In this document: positions 46,287 through 56,424 of the stretch, piece by piece | How positions within the stretch are numbered: position 1 is the stretch's first letter | Layout of the letters: every line of letters starts with the position of its first letter | Origin: Alphaproteobacteria bacterium | GTDB taxonomy: Bacteria; Pseudomonadota; Alphaproteobacteria; Caulobacterales; Hyphomonadaceae | DNA length: 64,000 bases | NCBI GenBank assembly: GCA_016125405.1 | Contig: WGLW01000044.1 | Coordinates: 1-64,000 of the forward strand | Direction: 5' to 3' | The notes under the pieces: model-generated | Database searches by the model: none | Seen by the model: the letters and a program-made list of their open reading frames with translations, nothing else | What the model was told of the DNA's origin: nothing | Translations under genes and position numbers: made by a program

Positions 46287-47894
46287 ATGTTCGGCAAGCG
46301 TACGACGCCTGGCGCCGGCCCGGATTCGCCTGAGGTCGCGGTCGCCCCCGCGGCGTCGCGGCCGGCAGCTCCGAAGCCTGTGGCGACGCCTGCACCCGCT
46401 CCGGAGGTCGCTGCGCCGCCGAAGGCTGCAAGCCCGGCCCCTCCGCCGCCCAAGCCCGCGGCGCCCAAGCCGGCGCCGCCGAAACCGGCCGCTGCAAAAT
46501 TGTCTTCACCCTCGGCCACCGGCCCGCGGGGCGGCGGCGCCGCGCCCCGGCCGTCCAAGATTTCGCCTCCGCCTCCGCCGAAGGAGCGGGCGATCCAGGT
46601 AGACAACCGTTCGGACGAATACTACCGGACCAAGACCGAAGTGTTCAACGCGCTGATCGACACGATCGACCTGTCGCAGCTGGCGCAGCTCGACCAGGAA
46701 AGCGCGCGCGAGGAAATTCGCGACATCGTCATCGAGATCATCTCGATCAAGAATGTGGTGATGTCGGTCGCCGAGCAGGAGACGCTGCTCGACGATATCT
46801 GCAACGACGTTCTGGGCTATGGCCCACTTGAGCCGCTGCTGGCGCGCGACGACATCGCCGACATCATGGTCAACGGCGCAGGAACCACGTACATCGAGGT
46901 GCAGGGCAAGATTCAGCGTACCAACATCCGCTTCCGCGACAACGCGCAGCTGATGAACATCTGTCAGCGGATCGTCAGCCAGGTCGGCCGCCGCGTCGAC
47001 GAGAGCTCGCCGATATGCGACGCGCGTCTGGCCGACGGTTCACGCGTCAACGTTATCGCACCGCCGCTGGCTATCGACGGTCCGACGCTTACCATCCGGA
47101 AATTCCGCAAGGACAAGCTGAAGATCGACGATCTCGTCAAGTTCGGGTCGATCTCCGCACCGGGCGCAGAGATCCTGAGGATCATCGGCGCGTGTCGTTG
47201 TAACGTCCTGATCTCTGGCGGTACGGGCTCGGGCAAAACGACACTGCTGAACACCCTGACTGCGTTCATCGCTCCCGGAGAGCGCGTAATCACCTGCGAG
47301 GACGCGGCGGAACTTCAGCTGCAGCAGCCGCACGTCGTGCGCCTTGAAACGCGGCCGCCAAACCTCGAAGGCACGGGCAAGGTCTCGATGACCGACCTGG
47401 TCAAGAACTGCCTGCGTATGCGGCCCGACCGCATCATCGTGGGCGAGGTTCGCGGGCCGGAAGCGTTCGACCTTCTGCAGGCGATGAACACGGGTCACGA
47501 CGGCTCCATGGGTACGCTGCACGCCAACTCCCCGCGCGAAGGGCTCAGCCGTGTCGAGTCGATGATCACCATGGGTGGTTTCACGCTGCCGCAGCGCACG
47601 ATCCGCGAAATGATCGTCGGCTCGATCGACGTCGTCATTCAGGCGTCGCGCATGCGCGATGGCTCGCGGAAGATCGTTTCGATCACCGAAGTCATGGGCC
47701 TCGAGGGCGACGTCATCGTCACGCAGGACATCATGCACTACGAAATCGAGGGCGAGGACAAGGACGGCAAGCTGATCGGTTCGCACCGTGGAACCGGTGT
47801 TGGTCGGCCTCGCTTCTGGGACCGCGCCCGGTATTTCAACATGGATGCCGACCTGGGCCGTGCGCTCGATGCGCTGGAGGAGGGTAGCCGGTGA
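46287..47894 (+). CDS. cpaF: Tad pilus ATPase CpaF (TadA)
   Basis: A 535-residue secretion ATPase that drives pilin polymerisation. Residues about 10-100 are a low-complexity Pro/Ala/Lys linker. The catalytic core has [35 protein letters not shown] (Walker A at about 311-319), the Asp box near [29 protein letters not shown] (Walker B) and the His box in [20 protein letters not shown]. The start at 46287 is set by GAGAGG. It overlaps tadB by 4 bp (GTGA). Confidence 0.96.
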   Translation: MFGKRTTPGAGPDSPEVAVAPAASRPAAPKPVATPAPAPEVAAPPKAASPAPPPPKPAAPKPAPPKPAAAKLSSPSATGPRGGGAAPRPSKISPPPPPKERAIQVDNRSDEYYRTKTEVFNALIDTIDLSQLAQLDQESAREEIRDIVIEIISIKNVVMSVAEQETLLDDICNDVLGYGPLEPLLARDDIADIMVNGAGTTYIEVQGKIQRTNIRFRDNAQLMNICQRIVSQVGRRVDESSPICDARLADGSRVNVIAPPLAIDGPTLTIRKFRKDKLKIDDLVKFGSISAPGAEILRIIGACRCNVLISGGTGSGKTTLLNTLTAFIAPGERVITCEDAAELQLQQPHVVRLETRPPNLEGTGKVSMTDLVKNCLRMRPDRIIVGEVRGPEAFDLLQAMNTGHDGSMGTLHANSPREGLSRVESMITMGGFTLPQRTIREMIVGSIDVVIQASRMRDGSRKIVSITEVMGLEGDVIVTQDIMHYEIEGEDKDGKLIGSHRGTGVGRPRFWDRARYFNMDADLGRALDALEEGSR

Positions 47895-48874
47895 CCGACC
47901 AGATGATGACCTATATCGTCGCCGGGCTGGCCGCTCTCGCGGTTGCTGCGGTTGGCTTTCTCCTGCCCAATCAGAGCGGCAAGCATTCCAAGCGCGTCAA
48001 AGCGATTGGTGAAGGCGCAACCACCAAGCGCGGCGGCGCCGATGTCAACGCGATCCGCAAGAAGCAGATGGACGCCTCGATGAAGGGGCTGCGCAACCGC
48101 GAGGAAGCGCTGCGCCAGAAGCGGGCGGTCGGGAAGTCGATCGAGGATCGCATCAAGCAGGCGGGTTTCACCTTTCCGGTCATGCATTTCTGGATCGCAT
48201 CTGGCGTGATCGGCGCAGTCGCCGGCGTCGGCGTGTTTATCGCGGGATTCCAGTACTACGTCGCGGGGGGCGTGGCCTTCGCTGCCGGTCTCGGACTGCC
48301 GCGCTGGGCCCTCGGCATGGCCATCAAGGGACGCCAGAAGAAATTCGTCAGCCAGTTCGCTGACGCCATCGACGTTATCGTTCGCGGCGTGAAATCCGGT
48401 TTGCCGCTTGGCGAATGCCTTCGCGTGATCGCGCGGGAAAGCCCGCAACCAATCGCCGGAGAATTCACGCTCGTTTGCGACGCTATCGCGATGGGTATCC
48501 CGATCGACCAGGCGCTCCACCGCATGTACCAGCGGACGCCGATCCAGGAAGTGAACTTCTTCAATATCGTTCTGGCCATCCAGCAAAAGGCGGGAGGCAA
48601 CCTGTCGGAAGCGCTAGGCAACCTTTCGAACGTGCTGCGTTCGCGCAAGCTGCTACGCGAGAAGATCAAGGCCCTGTCCTCCGAGGCGAAAGCGTCGGCC
48701 TGGATCATCGGGTCGCTGCCAGTGATCGTGATGCTGCTCGTCTATCTGACGACGCCGGCCTACATCATGTCGCTGTTCACCGACAATCTGGGTCACCTGA
48801 TCCTGCTGATCGCCGTCGTGCTGATGGGCATGGGCATCTACATCATGCGCAGCATGATCAACTTCCAGATCTAG
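47891..48874 (+). CDS. tadB: Tad assembly platform protein TadB (CpaG)
   Basis: A 327-residue type II secretion F-domain protein with N- and C-terminal membrane helices; the F-domain core is GVKSGLPLGECLRVIARESPQPIAGEF and LAIQQKAGGNLSEALGNLSNVLRSR. It is an inner-membrane partner of CpaF. The start is GTG, coupled to the cpaF stop (GTGA). It pairs with TadC downstream. Confidence 0.95.
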   Translation: MTDQMMTYIVAGLAALAVAAVGFLLPNQSGKHSKRVKAIGEGATTKRGGADVNAIRKKQMDASMKGLRNREEALRQKRAVGKSIEDRIKQAGFTFPVMHFWIASGVIGAVAGVGVFIAGFQYYVAGGVAFAAGLGLPRWALGMAIKGRQKKFVSQFADAIDVIVRGVKSGLPLGECLRVIARESPQPIAGEFTLVCDAIAMGIPIDQALHRMYQRTPIQEVNFFNIVLAIQQKAGGNLSEALGNLSNVLRSRKLLREKIKALSSEAKASAWIIGSLPVIVMLLVYLTTPAYIMSLFTDNLGHLILLIAVVLMGMGIYIMRSMINFQI

Positions 48875-48886
48875 GGGCGCCTGGCG

Positions 48887-49873
48887 ATGAGCAAGCTGGA
48901 TTCAATTGTCGCCATGATCGTGGACCCCGCCTTTCTGGCGACGGTCTTCGCCGCGATCGCGACGTTCGCCACGGTGCTCACGCTGGCTGCGCCTGCCTTC
49001 TCTAACGACAAGCTGACCAGCCGCCTCAAGGCCGTTTCCAACCGTCGCGAGGAATTGCGCCGGAAGAGCCGCGCCGCGCTGGACGGCGAAACCAAATCGA
49101 TCCGCCGCCAAGACACCAGCATGATGAAGAAATTCGTCGACAAGCTGGATCTCGCCAAGGCGCTGGAAGACCCGAACGTCCTCAAGAAACTGAACCAGGC
49201 CGGCCTGCGCGGACCCAAGCCGGTGTCGATGTTCTACTTCTTCCGTTTCGCGCTGCCGCTGGTGTTCGGCGTCGGCGCGTTTCTGTACCTGTGGTTCTTC
49301 AACGATCACGGCCTCAAGGTGCAGATGAAGATCGGCGCGGTGGTGTTCGCCTTCGCCGCCGGCTTCTATGGCCCCAACCTGTACCTTGAAAACCTCATTA
49401 CAAAGCGCCGCACATCGATCATGCGCGCCTTTCCGGACGCGCTCGACATGATGCTGATCTGCGTCGAGAGCGGGATGGCGATCGAGCAGGCTTTCGCCCG
49501 CGTTGGCGAGGAGATCGGCACCGCCTCGCCCGAACTGTCCGAGGAGCTTGCGCTGACGACCGCCGAACTCTCGTATCTGCAGGAGAGGCGGATGGCCTAT
49601 TACAACCTGGCGGACCGAACCAACCATCCAGGCGTGAAGGGCGTTGCCACGGCGCTGGTGCAGGCGGAGAAATACGGCACCCCGATGGGCGGGGCCTTGC
49701 GCGTGATGGCCAAGGAAAACCGCGAGCTGCGCATTACGGAAGCCGAGAAAAAAGCCGCCGCGCTGCCGGCCAAGCTGACCGTTCCGATGATCGTGTTCTT
49801 CCTGCCGGTGCTGTTCCTGGTCATCCTTGGACCGGCCTTCATCAAAATCAAGGGCATGAAGTTCGGCTCCTGA
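48887..49873 (+). CDS. tadC: Tad assembly platform protein TadC (CpaH)
   Basis: A 328-residue F-domain protein similar to TadB but with its own signature: FPDALDMMLICVESGMAIEQAFARVGEEI (about residues 181-209), YYNLADRTNHPGVKGVATALVQAEKYGTPMGGALRVMA and a C-terminal helix PMIVFFLPVLFLVILGPAFI. With TadB it forms the inner-membrane platform. Last gene of the operon; no accessory TadD/TPR gene follows here. Confidence 0.95.
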   Translation: MSKLDSIVAMIVDPAFLATVFAAIATFATVLTLAAPAFSNDKLTSRLKAVSNRREELRRKSRAALDGETKSIRRQDTSMMKKFVDKLDLAKALEDPNVLKKLNQAGLRGPKPVSMFYFFRFALPLVFGVGAFLYLWFFNDHGLKVQMKIGAVVFAFAAGFYGPNLYLENLITKRRTSIMRAFPDALDMMLICVESGMAIEQAFARVGEEIGTASPELSEELALTTAELSYLQERRMAYYNLADRTNHPGVKGVATALVQAEKYGTPMGGALRVMAKENRELRITEAEKKAAALPAKLTVPMIVFFLPVLFLVILGPAFIKIKGMKFGS

Positions 49874-50032
49874 TTACGGTCCGCTCGTCGTTCGGGCCGC
49901 TTGCCCGGCGTGTCATCCGGGCAGAGTTGACCTGATTGAAGCGCCGGGTTTGTTTTGGATGCTCCGGAGAGGGATGGGAGTAACTCGCCCGGGCGGCGCT
50001 TTGCGCTATTTCAATGTCCGAGGAGACCGATC

Positions 50033-50314
50033 GTGGACGCCCGGAACGCAGATATTCCAGTGCCGCCCGCGGCTGCTGACGCCGAGCGGAAGGATGGCGG
50101 CGCGTCCTCGAACTTCAAGGCGATGATTGGCGAACGGCTGGCGCGGCGGCCCGTCACGACCGCCGCGGTCGCTGCGCTGGCTGGCGCATTCGCAGCCGAG
50201 GCGATCGCGCTGTTCTTCACCAGGATGCTGGCGCGAATGGCCCTGCGCCAGTCGGCCAGAGCGAACCTGCGCCTGGCGCGCGATCTTGACCCGGATCCGG
50301 GCCCTCGCGACTGA
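50033..50314 (+). CDS. Small single-helix membrane protein, unknown
   Basis: A 93-residue protein with a proposed GTG start at 50033 behind GAGGAGACC. One hydrophobic segment (about residues 42-64, VTTAAVAALAGAFAAEAIALFF) has a following basic loop (RMLARMALRQSARANLRLAR). The N-terminus is soluble and Asp/Ala-rich. I do not recognise a family. It follows the pilus operon by 159 bp and could be part of it or separate. An in-frame TTG at 49955 gives a longer, less likely protein. Confidence 0.55.
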   Translation: MDARNADIPVPPAAADAERKDGGASSNFKAMIGERLARRPVTTAAVAALAGAFAAEAIALFFTRMLARMALRQSARANLRLARDLDPDPGPRD

Positions 50315-50321
50315 CCCCGCT

Positions 50322-50861
50322 CTACTGCCGGTATTTCTGGTGGCAGCTCGTGCAGGCGTCCTGGATATCGCCGTCAGAGAAGACGAGATCGTCGGCGTCT
50401 TTCTTGGCCAGATTGTCGGCCGTGACCTTGGTTTTCTCGACCACGGCATTGGCGAACTTGATCCAGTCGCCCTGATCCACCGGCCGGGACCCCTGGGTGA
50501 GCAACGTCGCGCCCTTTGTGACCATGTCGGCGCCTTCGCTCGCCGCCGCCCATTCCGCGTCGGTCGTGGGCGCGGTGGATTCCGCGTCGGTCAGGCGCTT
50601 GTAGCCCGGACGGATGAGGGCGTTGTGGACATCGGCGACGGTGGAGGCGTCGGTGAGCGTGGCCGGATCGACGGCCGGGAAATCATTTGCGGCGGCATCA
50701 TCCGTGGCGCCGGCGGCCGGGGTGGCGTCCGCAGCTGGCGCGGCGGCCGGCGCTTCTGCGGGCGCAGCGGCCGTATCCGCCGCCTTCTCGGTGGGTTTGG
50801 AGCAGGCGGCGAGCGCCAGCGCGGCGAGGGCGGCGCCAAGGAGGGCGGAATGTCTGGTCAT
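50322..50861 (-). CDS. Lipoprotein class II c-type cytochrome (c556-like)
   Basis: A 179-residue protein with a lipoprotein signal (LAALALAACSKP, Cys at residue 20), a low-complexity Ala/Pro/Asp linker (about residues 25-60) and a helical domain ending in the heme site CTSCH at residues 170-174. A single CxxCH a few residues from the C-terminus is the mark of class II cytochromes c' and c556. It would be anchored in the membrane facing the periplasm and carry electrons. No partner oxidoreductase lies nearby. Confidence 0.85.
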   Translation of the reverse strand: MTRHSALLGAALAALALAACSKPTEKAADTAAAPAEAPAAAPAADATPAAGATDDAAANDFPAVDPATLTDASTVADVHNALIRPGYKRLTDAESTAPTTDAEWAAASEGADMVTKGATLLTQGSRPVDQGDWIKFANAVVEKTKVTADNLAKKDADDLVFSDGDIQDACTSCHQKYRQ

Positions 50862-51025
50862 GCAAAATTCTCCATCGCCAGGATGGCTGGCTATCCGGCG
50901 ACTCGGCCGGGGAATGCATACAAACTTGCGCCGTTCGCACGCCGGGGCAACCTTGGTGGCCGATCACCTGTGAGTGACGCGCCGGGCAGTGGCCGCCGGG
51001 CGCAAGGCAGTCTAGGACTGTTGCG

Positions 51026-51937
51026 ATGCGGGTGACGGTCCTTTTTCTTGCGCTGGTGTGTCTGGCGGCGCCGACGGCGCACGCCCAGCGCGGAAACCGC
51101 GCCGGCGTCTGCGCGCCGACCAATGCCGAACATGCAACGCTTGCCGAGATCGCCGCCGACCGGGACGGCTGGCTGGGCCGGTGCGTGACGGTGGCTGGCG
51201 TCTATTCGAACGAGCGGGTCTATGCCGACGCGGATGCGATCTACGGCAAATCGGACGCCTCGATCGGCGGCTATGTCGACGGGCAGGGGTCCCTTGATGG
51301 GTATTGGGCGGGAGATTTCACCGGCCGGATCGCTGATTGCGCCAAGGCGGCGGCCGACATCGACGCCGGCCTTCTGCGGTCGCCCGGCATACTGGTCGAC
51401 GGCGGCTCGCGCCAGGCGGGTTGCAAGGAGCCGAAAGGCCAGTTCCTGCTCTTCATGAGCCAGGGCGAGCTCGAGCCCGCGGGTCTGGTGAGGCAGTTCG
51501 CCCCGAAGACGGGCAGCCTCGCGCCTGCGCCGGCCGACTGGTCCGCGCGCGATGAGGTGGAGGCGCTGGCCATCAAGTTTGCTTCGGCCATGCTCGGAAA
51601 GAGCCGTCCTGTTCTCAAGGAAGTCCTGGGCGACGACTACGCCGTCGAGCAGGTGATGACGGACGCCGACAACGGGATCGCCATTCTGTCGACCCGCGCC
51701 GACACGCCGCCGCACGTAACCCTGCTTGAGGCCGGGGGCGATGCCGACGCCTTCAATGCGGCGGTCTGCTGGCGACGCAGGATGACCGGCGCGCCGATGT
51801 GGCCGATCGCCATGGCCGATGCGGACAACCGGCTGGACCGCCCTTATGCCTGCCTGCGGCTGTACAAGGATGCCAGCGGCCCGGTCGTCGCCGACGCGGC
51901 CCGCGCGTTCAACGGGTTGATCGAACCCACGAAATAG
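51026..51937 (+). CDS. Exported protein of unknown function
   Basis: A 303-residue protein with a clear signal peptide (VLFLALVCLAAPTAHAQ). The mature part has about six cysteines (VCAPTN, GRCVTV, DCAKA, GCKEP, VCWRR and ACLRL), likely forming disulfides in the periplasm. An early segment (GWLGRCVTVAGVYSNERVYADADAIYG) looks like an OB-fold strand set. I cannot name a family. It stands between the cytochrome and malyl-CoA-lyase-like genes; the latter converges with it (14 bp gap). Confidence 0.75.
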   Translation: MRVTVLFLALVCLAAPTAHAQRGNRAGVCAPTNAEHATLAEIAADRDGWLGRCVTVAGVYSNERVYADADAIYGKSDASIGGYVDGQGSLDGYWAGDFTGRIADCAKAAADIDAGLLRSPGILVDGGSRQAGCKEPKGQFLLFMSQGELEPAGLVRQFAPKTGSLAPAPADWSARDEVEALAIKFASAMLGKSRPVLKEVLGDDYAVEQVMTDADNGIAILSTRADTPPHVTLLEAGGDADAFNAAVCWRRRMTGAPMWPIAMADADNRLDRPYACLRLYKDASGPVVADAARAFNGLIEPTK

Positions 51938-51951
51938 GCCGGCGTCTTGGT

Positions 51952-53004
51952 CTAGAGCCCGTAGGCTTTCGCCATGTCCGGGTCCTTGGCGGCGACCTGT
52001 TTGGCGAGATCGACGATCACCTTGGCCTGTTTCCAGGTGGCGTCGTCCTGCATCTTGCCGTCGAGCATGGCGACGCCGGTTCCGTCCGGCATCACTTCGA
52101 GGATGCGCAGGGCGAACTTCACTTCGTCCGGATCGGGCGAGAAGACGCGCTTGGCGATGTCGATCTGGTTGGGGTGAAGGCTCCACGCGCCGGCGCAGCC
52201 CATGAGGAAGGCGTTGCGGAACTGCTGTTCGCACGCGGCGAGGTCGGAGATGTCGCCGAACGGTCCGTAGAAGGGCTTGATGCCGGCGGTGACGCAGGCG
52301 TCGACCATTTTCGCGAAGGTGTAGTGCCAGAGGTCCTGCTGGGCGGCGATGCGTTCGCGGCCTTCGACTGGATCCTCAATGACGCGGTACATGGGATGAC
52401 CGCCGCCGACGCGGGTGGTTTTCATCGCGCGGTTGGCGGCGAGGTCGGCCGGTCCGAGCGAGATGCCCTGCATACGCGGCGAGGCTTTTGCGATCTCTTC
52501 GACCAGCGCGACGCCCTGGGCGGTTTCGAGAATGGCGTGGAAGAGGATGGGCCGCTTGACCCCGGCCTTCGCCTCAAGCTGGGCGACGAGCTGGTCGGCG
52601 AAGTGGATGTCCCATGGGCCTTCGACCTTGGGCAGCATGATGACGTCGTAGACGTCGCCTGCCTTGCTCACGATCTCGGTGACATCGTCGAGGAACCAGG
52701 GCGAGTTGAGCGGATTGACGCGGGTCCACAGGCCCGTGCCGAGCTTTTTCCAGTCGACCATTTTCGCCATCTCGACAGCGCCGGCGCGGGCTTCCAGCTT
52801 GGCGTCGGCCGGGATCGCGTCCTCGAGGTTGGCGAGGATGACGTCGGACTTCTTCGCCATGTCGGGCGTTTTCGAACGGACCTTCTCGTTATGGCCCGGC
52901 ACGAAATGGATCATGCGTTCGAGGCGGACGGGCAGGTCGCGGAAGGGCTCGGGCGCGCCAATGGCGAGCGGCTTGAAGAACTGGCGTGGGGTTTTTTCGG
53001 TCAT
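51952..53004 (-). CDS. Malyl-CoA lyase-like CoA ester lyase (HpcH/CitE family)
   Basis: A 350-residue lyase of the HpcH/HpaI-CitE fold that would reversibly cleave a 3-hydroxyacyl-CoA such as L-malyl-CoA or beta-methylmalyl-CoA. [18 protein letters not shown] and ANLEDAIP (metal-binding Glu region) begin the barrel; [33 protein letters not shown] (catalytic Glu) and [19 protein letters not shown] follow. Length and motifs agree with Mcl1 rather than with short CitE. No other ethylmalonyl-CoA pathway genes are present in the window, so the pathway is open. Confidence 0.85.
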   Translation of the reverse strand: MTEKTPRQFFKPLAIGAPEPFRDLPVRLERMIHFVPGHNEKVRSKTPDMAKKSDVILANLEDAIPADAKLEARAGAVEMAKMVDWKKLGTGLWTRVNPLNSPWFLDDVTEIVSKAGDVYDVIMLPKVEGPWDIHFADQLVAQLEAKAGVKRPILFHAILETAQGVALVEEIAKASPRMQGISLGPADLAANRAMKTTRVGGGHPMYRVIEDPVEGRERIAAQQDLWHYTFAKMVDACVTAGIKPFYGPFGDISDLAACEQQFRNAFLMGCAGAWSLHPNQIDIAKRVFSPDPDEVKFALRILEVMPDGTGVAMLDGKMQDDATWKQAKVIVDLAKQVAAKDPDMAKAYGL

Positions 53005-53854
53005 CTGTCTCGCCTCAGGCTGGTCTCGTGTTGCAATGCATCAACGAGGCCGCAGGGGCAAGGCGTGACGGAAGCGTCCCACGCGCTGCGCACGTGGCGG
53101 CGCCTCCGCCGGAGGGGGATCCGGGGAGCGCGAAAAGGGGATTGGTCCCGCGAGCCTAGCTTGGCGGCGGGGGATGATCCGCAGTTACGACCATTGCCGG
53201 CTGCGTGCGGCGAGAGGCCGGATCGCGTGGCGCAGTGTGCGCGCTGGTCGCTTTCGGGGTCTGTGGCCGGAAGACTGGACCCCGGCCTTCGTCCGGTTGG
53301 CGCGAAGCGCCGACGCGGACGCGAGGGCGTGCGCAGGTACGGTGGGAAGAGTGGCTGTGTGGTTCAGCCGGTGTGATCTCCTGAAAATCGCGTGGCTCGG
53401 GGGAGGGATCGTCGTCGGCCTCCGGCGTGTGCCAATCACGCCTGAGGCAGCCAGAGACCCATCCGCAGACCATCGCGATGAGATGGGCAAGCTCGGCCCA
53501 CACAGCCATCACTCCGCCAAGCCAAAGCTTGTTCGAAGAGGGGAGCCAACCCCGATATGACTGTGAAGGCGCTTGCGTCATGCCCGCGATGATCGGGCCG
53601 TCCCAAAGGGTGTCGGATAACTTTTTTCTTGGGCAAGGTAGCTGCTGGGGATTTCGACGTTTGGCTGGGGGATAGAGCGTTCAGGTTCCGGCCCTCGCCG
53701 GGATGAGCGGCGGGGGAAGCGCTCCGTTGCGGAAGCGACGCCTGGTCGCGGGTAAATAAAGGAAGGGCAAAAATTAATTGTTAAGGCGTTCGGCCGATCA
53801 TGCCCGGGCGGCCAGGCGCTGCCTTACGGCGCGGCCGCCGACAAGGATCGCCCA
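53005..53854. other. Gene-free, repeat-bearing region
   Basis: 850 bp without a convincing gene. Around 53277-53300 it carries GGACCCCGGCCTTCGTCCGG, a version of a short palindromic repeat common in alphaproteobacterial intergenic DNA. The ~184 bp repeat copy 2 follows at 53490-53674. The end (53750-53795) is AT-rich, with GGGCAAAAATTAATTGTTAAG, and could be the promoter of the histidine kinase. The longest frame (minus strand, 53156-53581) reads through the repeats and has no family features. Confidence 0.75.
53490..53674. repeat. Dispersed ~184 bp repeat, copy 2
   Basis: Same orientation as 1-184. Shared core sequences include CACACAGCCATCACTCCGCC, TTGTTCGAAGAGGGGAGC, ATGACTGTGAAGGCGCTTGC and GTGTCGGATAACTTT, ending at GGCTGGGGGATA. 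Differences cluster after TCGGATAACTTT. Both copies lie 100-180 bp upstream of a plus-strand gene. Confidence 0.85.
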
Positions 53855-55510
53855 ATGACGTCCACGCCAGTTTCGCCACGCGAGCGCGCCGATCTGCTGT
53901 TCGAGGTCTTCGAAGCGCTGCCCGACCCCGTCTTCGTGAAGGACAATGACCATCACTGGGTTTACGCCAACAAGGCATTCAAACGCCTGATCGGGCGGGA
54001 CGACATTCTCGGAAAAGGCGATGAACTCTTCTTTCCGCCCGAGCAGGTCGCGGTCTTTCATGAGCATGACCGTCGCGTGCTGGATGGCCAGGCCACAATA
54101 AACGAGGAGATGGTGGGTGAGGACATGGTCGCGCTCACCAAGAAGTCGCCTATCCGCCTGCCGGACGGATCTCCGGGGCTGGTCGCGATCCTGATGGACG
54201 TAACAGCCTACAAGCGAACCGAGGCCAAGGCTGCAGCCGCAGAGGCGGAGAGCGCCGCAAAGAGCCAGTTCCTCGCCAACATGAGCCATGAAATCCGCAC
54301 GCCGCTCAACGGTGTGCTCGGTATGGCCCAGGCGCTGCGCCAGGAGGACCTGACCTCCAGCCAGCGCGAGAAGGTAGAGATGATGGTCGAAAGCGGCCGC
54401 ACGCTGATGGTGGTGCTCAACGACATCCTCGATCTCTCCAAGATCGACGCGGGGAAGGTGACCATCGATCCGGTCGCTACCGAAATCCGCGAGGGGCTCA
54501 AACGCATTATAGCCCTGTTCCGGCCGAAGGCGGCGGAGAAAGGCCTCGACATATCGCTGCAGCTCGATCTCGATCTGCCAACCCATCTCAAATTCGATCC
54601 CATCCGTGCGCGGCAATGCCTGACCAACCTGCTTTCGAACGCGGTGAAGTTCACCGAAGCAGGAGAGATCAGGGTTTTGGCGAGAACGAGACGCGACGCA
54701 GACGGGCTGCTCCTGGAGCTGGTCGTGAGCGATACCGGGATTGGCATGTCCGAGGAACAAATTGCTCGCCTGTTCTCGGATTTCACGCAGGCAGACGAAT
54801 CGACGACCCGGCGGTTCGGCGGCACCGGCCTCGGCCTCTCAATCTCCCGCAAACTCGCCCGCCTCATGGGCGGAGACCTCAGCGTCGAGAGCCGGATTGG
54901 GGTGGGGTCGACATTCCGGCTCACCATTGCGGTGAGCGAGCTCGAGGCGGGGGACGCCGCGCTGACGCCGGTATCCGACTCGGCCGGACCCCAGCCGCGG
55001 GAATGGGTCGGTCGGCGCGTTCTGGTGACGGACGACAATGCGATCAATCGCAAGGTCGTACAGATGTTCCTGAAGCCGCTGGGCGTGAGTGTCGTAGAGG
55101 CGGAAAATGGCGAGCAGGCGCTGGAACGCCTTGCCGCCGAGCCATTCGATATCGTGTTGATGGATGTGCACATGCCGGTGATGGACGGCAGGGAAGCCGT
55201 TGCGCGAATGCGGGCGAGCGACGCGCCGTGGGGGCGCACGCCGGTCATCGCGCTGACGGCTGACGCGATGGACGGCGATCGGGAGAAATATCTCTCCGCC
55301 GGCATGGACGGCTACGTCGCCAAGCCCATCGCGCAAACCGAACTTCTGGCCGCGATGAACCACGCGCTTCATCTGAGGCGCTCCGGCGACCCGAGCGTGC
55401 AGCCGGCCAGGGCGGTGGAGCGACCTGGCGCATCCGGCGGTCGAAAGCTTCTCAACGCGGGCGCCGCGGACTTCGCTTCGGGCGCCGCAAGCCACGCGGG
55501 AAGCGCCTAG
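53855..55510 (+). CDS. Hybrid sensor histidine kinase (PAS-HisKA-HATPase-REC)
   Basis: A 551-residue cytoplasmic hybrid kinase. Residues 10-120 form a PAS domain (ALPDPVFVKDNDHHWVYAN, DVTAYKR), then HisKA with the phospho-accepting His145 in FLANMSHEIRTPLNG. The ATPase domain includes NLLSNAVKFT (N box), SDTGIGMS (G1) and GTGLGLSI (G2). The REC domain starts near residue 388 (VLVTDDNAINRKVV) with the phospho-Asp437 in IVLMDVHMP and conserved Lys in VAKPI. No membrane segments. It could phosphorelay to a separate histidine phosphotransferase. Stands alone; no response regulator gene adjacent. Confidence 0.93.
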   Translation: MTSTPVSPRERADLLFEVFEALPDPVFVKDNDHHWVYANKAFKRLIGRDDILGKGDELFFPPEQVAVFHEHDRRVLDGQATINEEMVGEDMVALTKKSPIRLPDGSPGLVAILMDVTAYKRTEAKAAAAEAESAAKSQFLANMSHEIRTPLNGVLGMAQALRQEDLTSSQREKVEMMVESGRTLMVVLNDILDLSKIDAGKVTIDPVATEIREGLKRIIALFRPKAAEKGLDISLQLDLDLPTHLKFDPIRARQCLTNLLSNAVKFTEAGEIRVLARTRRDADGLLLELVVSDTGIGMSEEQIARLFSDFTQADESTTRRFGGTGLGLSISRKLARLMGGDLSVESRIGVGSTFRLTIAVSELEAGDAALTPVSDSAGPQPREWVGRRVLVTDDNAINRKVVQMFLKPLGVSVVEAENGEQALERLAAEPFDIVLMDVHMPVMDGREAVARMRASDAPWGRTPVIALTADAMDGDREKYLSAGMDGYVAKPIAQTELLAAMNHALHLRRSGDPSVQPARAVERPGASGGRKLLNAGAADFASGAASHAGSA

Positions 55511-56424
55511 CGACGCGCCAGCGGGTGAGCGGCTTCGAGGAGGTCGCGCAGTTCGTCGGTGACGACGTGGGTGTAGATCTGCGTGGTCGAGATGTCGGCG
55601 TGGCCCAGGAGAAGTTGCACGGCGCGAAGGTCGGCGCCGCCGGCCAGCAGGTGCGTGGCGAAGGCGTGGCGCAGGGCGTGGGGCGTCACGCGGTCGATGG
55701 CGATGCCGGCCTTCATCGCGAGGTCTTCCAGCAACTGGCCGAGGCGGCGGCGCGTGATGCGGCCGCCGGCGCCGCGCGAGGGAAAGACAAACCGCTCCGC
55801 TGTCCGCCGCACGGCGGACTTGGGCAGGAAGGTCTCGCGCACCGACATGTATTCCTTCAGCGCGGCGAGCGCCGGGCGGCCCAGCGGCGTGATGCGTTCC
55901 TTGTCGCCCTTGCCGCGGATGATCAGCGTGGTGGAATCGCCATAGGGCAGCGCAGACAGCGGCAGGTCGCAGCACTCCGAAGCCCGCAGGCCTGCGCCAT
56001 AGAGAAGTTCGATCAGGCAGGAGGTGCGGATCTGCGCCGGCTCCGGCCCCTTGGCCGCCTCGATCAGACGGGCGACTTCCTCGCGGCTCAGCACATCCGG
56101 CGGCGCGCGCTTCAGCGTCGGGCCGTCGAGACGGGAGGTGGGATTGTCCTGCCGTTCGTTGTCGCCGAGCTGGAACCGGTAGAAGCGGCGAAGGGCGGAG
56201 AGGCGGCGCGCGGCGGTGGCGTCCGACAGGCCTCGGTCGGTGAGGTCGCGGAGATAGGCCGAGAGGTCGCGCTCGCCGGCGTCGACGAGGGAGGACTGGC
56301 TGGCCTTCAGGAACGACGAGGCGTCCTCGAGGTCGCGGCGATAGGCTTCGATGGTGTTGTCGGCGGCGCCGCGTTCGGCGCGGAGCGTATCCAGGAACGC
56401 TTCGATGCGGCGGCTGTCGATCAA
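55507..56424 (-). CDS. xerD: XerC/XerD-type tyrosine recombinase
   Basis: A 305-residue site-specific recombinase of the Xer type that resolves chromosome dimers at dif. The N-terminal SAM-like core-binding domain (IEAFLDTLRAERGAADNTIEAYRRDLEDA) is followed by the catalytic domain with Arg147 (GAGLRASE), Lys172, His249 and Arg252 (TPHALRHAFATHLL), His275 (LLLGHADIS) and nucleophile Tyr284 (TTQIYTHV). Length matches Xer (about 300). The TTG start overlaps the upstream gene stop (TTGA), so translation is coupled. Whether it is XerC or XerD cannot be told with certainty; XerD is favoured by the N-terminus. Confidence 0.9.
   Translation of the reverse strand: MIDSRRIEAFLDTLRAERGAADNTIEAYRRDLEDASSFLKASQSSLVDAGERDLSAYLRDLTDRGLSDATAARRLSALRRFYRFQLGDNERQDNPTSRLDGPTLKRAPPDVLSREEVARLIEAAKGPEPAQIRTSCLIELLYGAGLRASECCDLPLSALPYGDSTTLIIRGKGDKERITPLGRPALAALKEYMSVRETFLPKSAVRRTAERFVFPSRGAGGRITRRRLGQLLEDLAMKAGIAIDRVTPHALRHAFATHLLAGGADLRAVQLLLGHADISTTQIYTHVVTDELRDLLEAAHPLARR

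Noticed and set aside
53270-53300. Rho-independent terminator in the gene-free region
   Set aside because: GGACCCCGGCCTTCGTCCGG is a known type of alphaproteobacterial intergenic palindrome and has no U-tract.
53156-53581. 141-codon minus-strand frame beginning MTQAPSQSYRG, with a matching start in the 1-184 repeat
   Set aside because: The two copies differ by residue-changing substitutions, the rest of the frame runs through palindromic repeat DNA, and no family features are visible.
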